Shown piece by piece: positions 36,301 through 45,300 of a stretch of 64,000 nucleotides of DNA. Numbering within the stretch: the stretch's first letter is position 1; every line of letters begins with the position of its first letter. The DNA is from Temnopleurus reevesii. Taxonomy: Eukaryota; Echinodermata; Echinoidea; Temnopleuroida; Temnopleuridae. The position numbers and the translations under genes are program-made. The notes beneath the pieces are model-generated. The model searched no databases. It was not told where the DNA came from and saw nothing but the letters and a program-made list of their open reading frames with translations. Location: assembly GCA_036244855.1 (NCBI GenBank), contig BQKZ01001947.1:1-64000 (forward strand). Direction: 5' to 3'.

Positions 36301-39300
36301 GACTTCACGTCTGTGGTATTAAACAATCTTTGCATAACAGGTTGCAAACTTTTAACTCAGTGTTGTGTTTCATAAAGTGCATAAAATGTTAACTCATAGC
36401 GCGGAATCGCACCAGGGAAATGGTCACCAGTTGTTCGCAGAGTCTTCCGTAGATCAACGAACAGCTCTGTAAACGCAGCGGTCACAAATTTCATGTTCCA
36501 ATTCGCAAATATCGTTACCAGGGTTGTGTTTCATAATACTCTGAAACCAAATGGTGACTCTTTCACAGATGCTGTGAGATGCATAGAGGTCATTGAGTGC
36601 AAGAAAGGGTCATCGGTCGTACATTCATTTACGAATAGCAATAGCAATGAATCGCAACCCCAGTCGCAAACTTCACTATGCCAATGGTCTGTTGTTGACC
36701 GTACTTATGGTCTTCTATTCCATCCCCTTCACACCATGATGGCGGTGTCATCACAACATGGCATTGTTGTCGTAGAGTTCGTTGCCCTGGGGCTAAACTC
36801 ACAACCTCCGGGCTACCTCCAGGCTTCAAGATGTGAAAAAAATGTCTCATTGAAAGATGGAGTCATAATAAAAATCATTTTCAAACCATGAATGTTGTTC
36901 ATTTCTGTACTTTTCCAATGACTCATCCTCACTGAATACTGTACATGAACATTTCTGAACATCATTCCTAGCTCTTTGGGTGTTTTGGGAAGCAGAAAAG
37001 ACCTTACCTTGCCTGCAAAAAAACTATCTGTAAAAATTTATCGTTGGTCAAAAGAAAATTACCTAAATTGGAGCCGTCAAATTCTCCATGGAGACCTAGC
37101 TAAAAAAATTTACGTTTTGCCTTTATGTCAAATGGCTAAGCATTGCTAACTAAATCAGACCATGATAAACTCTTCATTAAATTCACGATAACATTTGGAT
37201 TTGCAGTATAGGGTGTGTCATTCCATCATCTTCCAAAAACAGAATAATAAATGTGCATATTTCTGCTCCCTTATGATGCATTCGAACATCATTTGGGGAA
37301 AAATGCAGGATAAGCTGGAGCAAAATTATTTTACTTTGTTTTCATAAAAGTACAGGAAAGTTCCACAACATTCTGGAACATCTTGAACTTAACATCCTTT
37401 GCAGACAGACACAATGGCTCGATACTGTCACGAGAAATCATAAGAAAGTTCTCTGGTGTCAGGAAGCTGCCAGGGACCCGAAATTCCTGACAGAGTCCCA
37501 AGGAAGTCGTACAGGTTGGAGCAATTTCCTCCAACAAGTGCATGTTACCTTCAAGCATTGTTCACTTTCTGAAGAAAAATGCTCAACTAATCATAACAGA
37601 TCATGAACGATTGAATCAAGATGTTTAAAAGGGCAAGGGAGGGAAGAATTGAAAATTGATAAGTATGATTAAATAAAAATCAAAGTTCAATACAAAATAT
37701 GCAGGCCTGTACGTGTAAATCCATCATACCATGTCAAAAAAAGAACCTATCATATAATTTGACTGCGATACAATTTCAGAGATTTTAGGTCTAAAGATTA
37801 TGTTTATAGACAGACATGTTTGTTCAACTCTATTAGTCAAAGGCATTTATCCAACAATATCTAGGAAAATTGCATCAAAATTTGGAATTGATCCATCTAA
37901 ACTACTCAAAACAAATTATTCATTCTATGATCTAGCAAGTGCGCTTTACAAGAATTTGTGCTATGACCTTAAAATGTTCTTGTCAATTGAAAATTTAAAG
38001 ATAAATAATTGACAGGTATTAATACAAATCTTGACAAATTTTAAAATCAATCTCATATTTCAATCAAATATAGTCCACGAATGGAAGAAATTAAATCTTC
38101 AAGATGCTATAGGCCGATATCATATCTCATATCATCTGTTTCATGAGGGTCAATTAATGAAAGGGGTCTATAGAATTGGGCTGCTACTAGTATGTGTATC
38201 AACTCATTATAGTTCTGACATATCTGGCAACCCCTACTTCTACCTTCCCCCTCCTTGTCCACTATATATTTTGTAGTTTATAGAAATGTGTTTAATGGAA
38301 AATGAAGCCTATAATAAACTGAGTCTATCACATCTCAGATATAATCTACTTGATAATCTTATAATGACATCTTCATAATGCTTGCCTCCATCAATATGGG
38401 GCTATTCATTTAATATTATCACTTTTGATCACTTTTGATCATTTTTTATTTGAATATAGAGGAAAAGAATCCTGAGAAACAAGGCCAGGTCATTGGTCTG
38501 AAGCCACAAATTACCTTGGGAGTTATAATCTTATTTATCTCCTAGATATGTCAAGATCGCAATACTTGACACCTCTGTAAAAGGCAGAATCATATTAGTT
38601 TATCTATATAGGTTATATATGTGTCATATAAGTAGTTTTTCTGATGATTTTTTGTTTATATGATGATCAATTCTGTTTGGGAAGTCATTGGATACAAGCC
38701 CCAAGAAACCCAAGTGGACCTTTTGCGCAATAAAACAGTAAAATTAGCACTAATTTTATTATTTACGAGATAACCACATGACCCTCTCTCGACCATTTTG
38801 CTTTGTTCCCCAACAAACGCAAGAACGTAAATCTATTAAACAGAAANTACACTTTATCTGAATTGCCAAAAGGAGTTAATGCCTTTCTGGCTGCAAACGG
38901 ACAATATGGAGGTTATAAGTGTGAGACACAGCTTAATTGAGAGATAGAAATTCTCTCAGAAACAAGGCCCTTGAAATTATGAAAAGGAATCTGCAATAGA
39001 ATCTTCGCTAGAACAGAAAATGTTAACTGTTGGGGAAAAACAGGTTAAAGTGACGAAAGAAATCTACATTTGATCTTCTTGAGATGATACCTATCCTGCG
39101 TCTCGAATGTCAAGTATTTACCTGATTTGGCCTCAAAATTCTAAGATCTAGCGGCATGACAGTTTGTAAGGGAATATGAAGAGGATATCTACCGCCTAAA
39201 CCAAGGCCATGAAGAATATTTAATAACAAGTATATATTTTTTTTATGTTTTACACTTAATATGTTTGGAGTTTTTCAGAGCTGTTAGTGGACTGGGGGTA

Positions 39301-42300
39301 TATGTCTAAAGTCAGGTAGAGTGCAAGTCAGAATTCTTTGCTACATTGCATCTGTTATAAAAATAAAAGGTCTACTTATTCCACCATAATCCCATTGTTC
39401 CGAGCTTATTAAAGAAAACAGAAAAGCAAAGAATTCTGACTTGCACTGTAATGCATACCAAAAGCATTTAGGGTCTCGATCAAGAAGTCTACTCTAATGT
39501 TCTTGGAGAAAAGTCAGTGAGTCAGAAAGGAATAAGAAAATTGGCTGCCTTTTTCATAACAACTGTATTATATTATTTTGAAGACTAATTTCACTATCTC
39601 TACATGACTTTAACACAGGAACAGTCATAGTGACATAGTCCATTGCCCTCAATTTATAATGTGTTTTTTTGTGATTCATTTTTGCACGTCAATTGGATGA
39701 CAATATACACAACGATGCTAGTTTTGTGTTTTGACATCTAGTCAACAATGAGTTTGGAAAGTAATTGTAGACCACAATATGAAGCTATCAATAGAAGAAA
39801 TATCAAGTCCTCACTGAATAATAAGCCTATAATGCATATTCTCTCCCTGTAACAAATTTTTGCTTGAATTATCTTTTTTTTTCACTGAGGGTTTTACCCT
39901 ATTCTGTGGGTCCTCCTAGGTAGAGCAGGCTAAGTAATGATCATTTGAACAACTTATTTTCTACATTTGGTTTTCCGAAACACATTGATAGTCATGTTCC
40001 ATTCCTACACGGCTCCCAACGATGCCATTTACATTTTAATTGCATGTAACTTGTATGTTGATGTATACTGCGGTACCATTAGCAGGCAAGGTACCCTCTT
40101 GAGCCCCTCGCTATATGTTGTGGTAAAAACCCTGTGAATATATTGAGCTGTGTGCCTGCAAGAAGGATAGAATTGCAAAATCTTGAATATTTCTTCTGAA
40201 GAAGCCTTTGATCAATGTCAAGTTTGTATAGTTATTTCAACACAAGGACCCAAGTGTTGAACTTATCATTTGCTATGATAATTGCAAAAGAATTATTCAA
40301 CTAGTTGCTGAAAATTAGAGGAAGTTTGATACTTTTTATACTCCTTTTTTATACTCCTTTTATTCTCCTTTACATGCAAATTAGCGTCGGCCATCAATTT
40401 TTGGCAAGACAAACTTTTCTTCAGGGCTTCTGATCTGAAAACTTAGACAGGACGACAGGGCAACTGGTGAAAAAAAATTCTTATAACACCATGGGGTTAC
40501 CATTGAGCGCAGTACTTATCAAAGGTTCACCAGTCATACAAACATCTTTGTGAAAGACAACCCTGGTGCATAAAGAACAAAGTAGTTCTTGGACAGGAGT
40601 TTTGTTGGATATCCATTAATATCCCAATCAGTATTAGCATCCTTCTGCCATGATTACAATGTCGTATTTACCTTTGCTAGCATGGGGAAAACGCCTCTTT
40701 TCTTCTTCTTCTGTCTCTCCGCTTCCTTATTGATCTCCGGGTACTCGATGAGGGTCTCGTACCAACTGTAAAATGGAGAAAGAAATATGGGAAAGGTATA
40801 GTGAAATACATAAAAACAAGTAATTGCAAAACTTTCAACTAGAAATAATAATCTATGGAGGTTTGATTCAAAAGTTGCAATTAATCGCAAATCAGTTGCA
40901 TACTATAACACGTATTTTCATTCCCGCATGATAGGAGCCTCTAACAAGATCTGCATGAAACGATGATTTTGATTGGCACGTTCCGACCTACTGCAATTTG
41001 CGATCAATTGCAAGTTTTGAACAGCAATCCCTTGGACTTTGCACACACATGAGATCTATTCTTATTTTTTAAACATGAATATAATTTGCCTTTATAGTTG
41101 TGATATATATGTTAAATGTCTTTTTATTTGATTTTGAAATAAATACAATACAATACAATCCCGAACTACAATACAAATGATGTTGTCATGATACATGTAG
41201 CAATGAGATCTAAACAAGATCCCAGGTAATAATCCCAGGTAATAATCCTCCATAAGTGTATGATGTCACAACCATCTTGAAGGGGGCCCTGGATAATCCT
41301 TGGTATATCACACGAGTGCAATACATGATATCCACAATATCCATAAAAGGTGCATGAGAGTTAGCCCCCCCCCCCCTCCACGCCACCCATCCCTTGTGTC
41401 TATGGGCATAGACCTAGTTCAAACAGCATATTCAGTGCTGCCTGCCTATTGCGCCTGGAATGGAAGACTTGCACAACTGCAGACCTCCTAACCATTCAGA
41501 CTGAAAAGAGGGTTGATATTGCTTTAAAAATATATAGTAGATTAATTATTTCCATGTGTAGAAGTGTGTAGTCCTAGTATCATGAAAATTCATAAAATTT
41601 GGCATAAAACACGATTTAGAATGATAGTTTACCAATCACATTCATCCCTCTAAATTCATAATGGTTATGGGCTCTTGTACAAAACCTTTCTTCTCGGAGC
41701 TGTCATCACAACACAATTCTAACATGTTTATGCTTCATTCTAAGTGTTTGATAATACAACCAGCATGAAAAAAAAATACCCTGGAAAATTGAGATGATAA
41801 CCCCCTGGCATGCAGACAACCTTTAGATTAGGAACACACCATGATAGTTGCAGGGAGATAATAGAAAAAGAATGCAAAACACACATATATTCACTACAGG
41901 GAATTGGGTAGATCACCCCTTCTTGATAAAAACCGTGATTAAAACATTTAAATGTTTCATAATGGATGAAGTCGTAAGTGGAGCTTGAAAAAATAGGGCC
42001 TTGAGTTAATAATCTCTTCAAAAGAAGATTGCCCTAGATTTATGTGATTAGTATGATTAGTATAATCAACAATGTGTGTTAAAGAGGCAACATGAGAGTG
42101 ACATGCCCAATGGAAATGGTACTATTGGGGAAAGCCCCTCATGGAATATAATATTCTGTTGAAAAGCTAGGTCAGCATATTAGAGGTGGAATGAAGCTGC
42201 AACTCCCTCCTAGATCTTTGCAAACATGATAATAACAATGGATCATATTTCATAAAATATCTACCCTTTATATTCTGACATATCACCAATGACCATGAGC

Positions 42301-45300
42301 ATAAAGAGGCCCAGGTGTTTCATGAATGCATCTGTCACTGACTTTTGTTATAAGCTACTAAAACCCTGCAATCTGATTGGCTGAAAGTTTTAAACTACTA
42401 ACAGGACAGCTTGATGAAAGGCTCTCCTGGAGATACCCTAGCAATCATCGCTAACCAAGTTCATGCTGTGGTGGGGGGGCCATAGCCGTGGCTGGGCGTG
42501 GGAGTGTGTCTCAGATAAAATATAGTGATAAATGCACAGGTTGGAAGGGGCCTGTTTGCATCAAGAGCCCTACATTTTCAGCAAAGACCCAAAGATTAAC
42601 TGCCTGAAACCCTGCCATCTGATTGGCCAAAAGTTTACAACCACTAACAAGATGCCTTGATGAAAGGCTCCCCTAGAGACAACCTAGCAGTCATCGTTAA
42701 CCATGTTCATGCTGTGGTGGGGAGCCATGGCCGAGGCAGGGCGTGGGAGTGTGTCTCAGATAAACCATGGTGATAAATGCACAGGTTGGAAGAGGCCTGT
42801 TGCATCAGGAGCCCTACACTTTCAGCAAGGACCCAAAGATAAGCTGCCACATATTCTAAATGAGTCAGAAAATGGTCATGTTTTGCTGATTGGAAGACAT
42901 ACTAATCACTCGAGCTGAACATTAATGTAGATGACATTTTCAGTGACTTCAGAATGTGGAGCTTCTCTAAGCTCAATTTGGAGTCATGAATGAGAACTAA
43001 TAGTTGTTAAGAAGGGGAAAAGTCATGCTAAAATGTAACATAAATAAATAAATTTCTCTATATATGTTGTCATGACCCTCCTTTCAAAAAGCCTTTGGAG
43101 GTCATAGTTTGTAATGTGGTAATACCAGTTGAAATTACATTATTTTTCATACATATACACTGATTACATCATATATCCACTAGTCAGTTCATTCAGGAGC
43201 TGATGTGAATGATATGATACAGGAATTCTTTTTATATTCAAGAGGGATGACAAATGGGGTAAAAATAGAGACTTCCAAAATTAAGCAGCATCCCCTCTCG
43301 TCCAAATTACATCACTCAACGAACTTGAAATTACACTGGTTTTAAAATGCTGCTATTTTCCAACGAGTTCTTCCAGCCACAAATGCACAGCCACAACACA
43401 GCTCCTAAACCTTAAGGAGCAAGTCATCGTCATTTCACCTCATTACCTCAAAATATAGCAAGAATGACTCGGTACTGAACCACGCTTCATTACGTGTGCT
43501 TGAAATATAATATGAAAGTGGAAACCACCAATCTGTATAATGTTGTTTCATGTGAGGGAGAATTTCCATAATTAGACAAGGTTAGACAGGAAAAGTGGAA
43601 ATGATAATGATCTTCCAGTCGGTCACTTGGGGTAAGAAGTATTTGTCATGTGTGTGAATATAATCCTGAATATAACCAAGAATGAACAATTTCTTATTAT
43701 GGGTATGATGTGATCTTGAAAATCAAGCCACATGACTTTAGGGGTAAATCCCAAGTTAAAGGGCAAGGGTACATTGTCTACATTTTATGCAATTTTTGGT
43801 GAATATGAATTACTTTCTCTATTACAAACTTGTTGTATCATAAGGGGCCTGTAACATACCGGTAAAAGAGATGCAAGTAATCTTGCAATTAATTGCATCT
43901 CTTTGGTACACAATTTGCCATAGACTTACGATAAATATTTATTGTAAGTTTAATTGCATCTTTTATGTTACAGGCCCCAGGTGTGACAATGCCGATGGAA
44001 AAAGCAGGATTGTGAGCATGAATTATGTATCCATTCCCCTCTTCTCTGGTAGGAATAGAATTAGGATTAATATTAGGATTAATGTATCTGATACTAACCT
44101 GTCTTTCTCCTCCCTGGTCTCTGCCCTGATGTAAGTGGTTTCATCAGGTGTGACAAGGCCCATGGAAAAGGAGTGGCCTGTGAGTATCAACTTTGCACCC
44201 CCCCCCCCCCTTATCTAGTAGGAATAGGATTAAGAATAGGAGTAAGATTAGGATTAATATAGCTGATACTCACCTGTCTTTCTCTTCCCTGGTCTCTGCC
44301 CTGATGTAAGTAGTTTCATCAGGTGTGACAAGGCCCATGGAAAAGGAGTGGCCTGTGAGCTGATCTGTGTTTAATCGCTATCCCTTTCCATTGTGAGATT
44401 AGGAGTAGGATTAAGATTAGGATTAATATAGCCGATACTCACCAGTCTTTCTCCTCGCTGGTTTCCACTCTGATGTATGTACATGTGGTTTCATCAGGTG
44501 TGACAAGGCCCATGGAGAAGGAATGGCCTGTGAGCTGGTCTGCATTTAATATCCCCCTTACCTGGTTGGATTAGGATTAGGATTAGGACTAGGATTAACA
44601 AAGCTGATACTAACCTGTCTTTCTCTTCCCTGGTCTCTGCCCTGATATAAGTGGTTTCATCAGGTGTGACAAGGCCCATGGAAAAGGAGTGGCCTGTGAG
44701 CTGATCTGCGTTGAATACTTTGGTGCACTGGTACATGTTGACGATGCCCTGTGGTATCGTGTTAGGCTGGAAGTATAAAAGAAATTATAATTAAGACTAA
44801 TTACCAAATTGACACCATATTGAAATTTCCCAGTTGTGAATTAAAGAGCTCCAAATACAGCCTTTGTCAAGATAAATGACAAAAAAATAACAATTTGGAC
44901 TGATTCTCATACTGGTAATACTCTGCCTAAGTCGAATCTGTTGGGAAAACAAAAATCTCTTCGACTTATGAGAAGAGGCTAATAACTCTGGTTTTGTATC
45001 ATTTGTTCCAGAAAATCACATCGACTTCAGCAATTATTCGACTGTTCGACTTAGGCAGGGTTGACTGCAGTTTGAAGTATGGGAAATGATAGCCTTTAAC
45101 AAATTTTGTTGATGCCAAAAGGATGCAACAAGCTCATTTCTCCCAAACAATAAAGAGTCAATTATAGATGAAACGATGATATATTGATCAGCTTAAATGG
45201 TCTATTATCATAGAACACTTCAAATTCATCATCAACATTGCAGAAAATGATTACCAGATAGTGAGAGAAGTATAGGATAATCATTGTTTTCATATTGCAG

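Larger units (their letters stand above)
28224..40671 (-). other. Large intron (12.4 kb)
   Basis: Separates PH1 from the inter-PH linker; the flanking exons join in phase 0. It contains several inverted-repeat elements (28312-28470, 33405-33592, 36360-36665, 39317-39450, 40450-40571), a tandem duplication (35290-35590) and a retroelement-like tail (about 35690-35775). Ambiguous bases occur at 32472 and 38847. I see no further exon, though very short exons cannot be excluded. Confidence 0.65.
40766..44614 (-). other. Intron (3.8 kb)
   Basis: Intron between the second and third PH1 exons. It carries, in transcription order, the exon-fragment array (44562 down to 43978), a family A element (43844-43978), a two-copy tandem duplication (42359-42842), a retroelement-like tail near 41140 and a family B element (40857-41030). 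Confidence 0.7.

Noticed and set aside
36493..36891. 132-codon plus-strand frame
   Set aside because: Its start lies in degraded family C repeat copies, and there is no recognisable domain.
37800..38012. 70-codon plus-strand frame with IASKFGIDPSKLLKTN
   Set aside because: Looks peptide-like over a short stretch, but has AT-driven codon use, no family match and no neighbouring exon.
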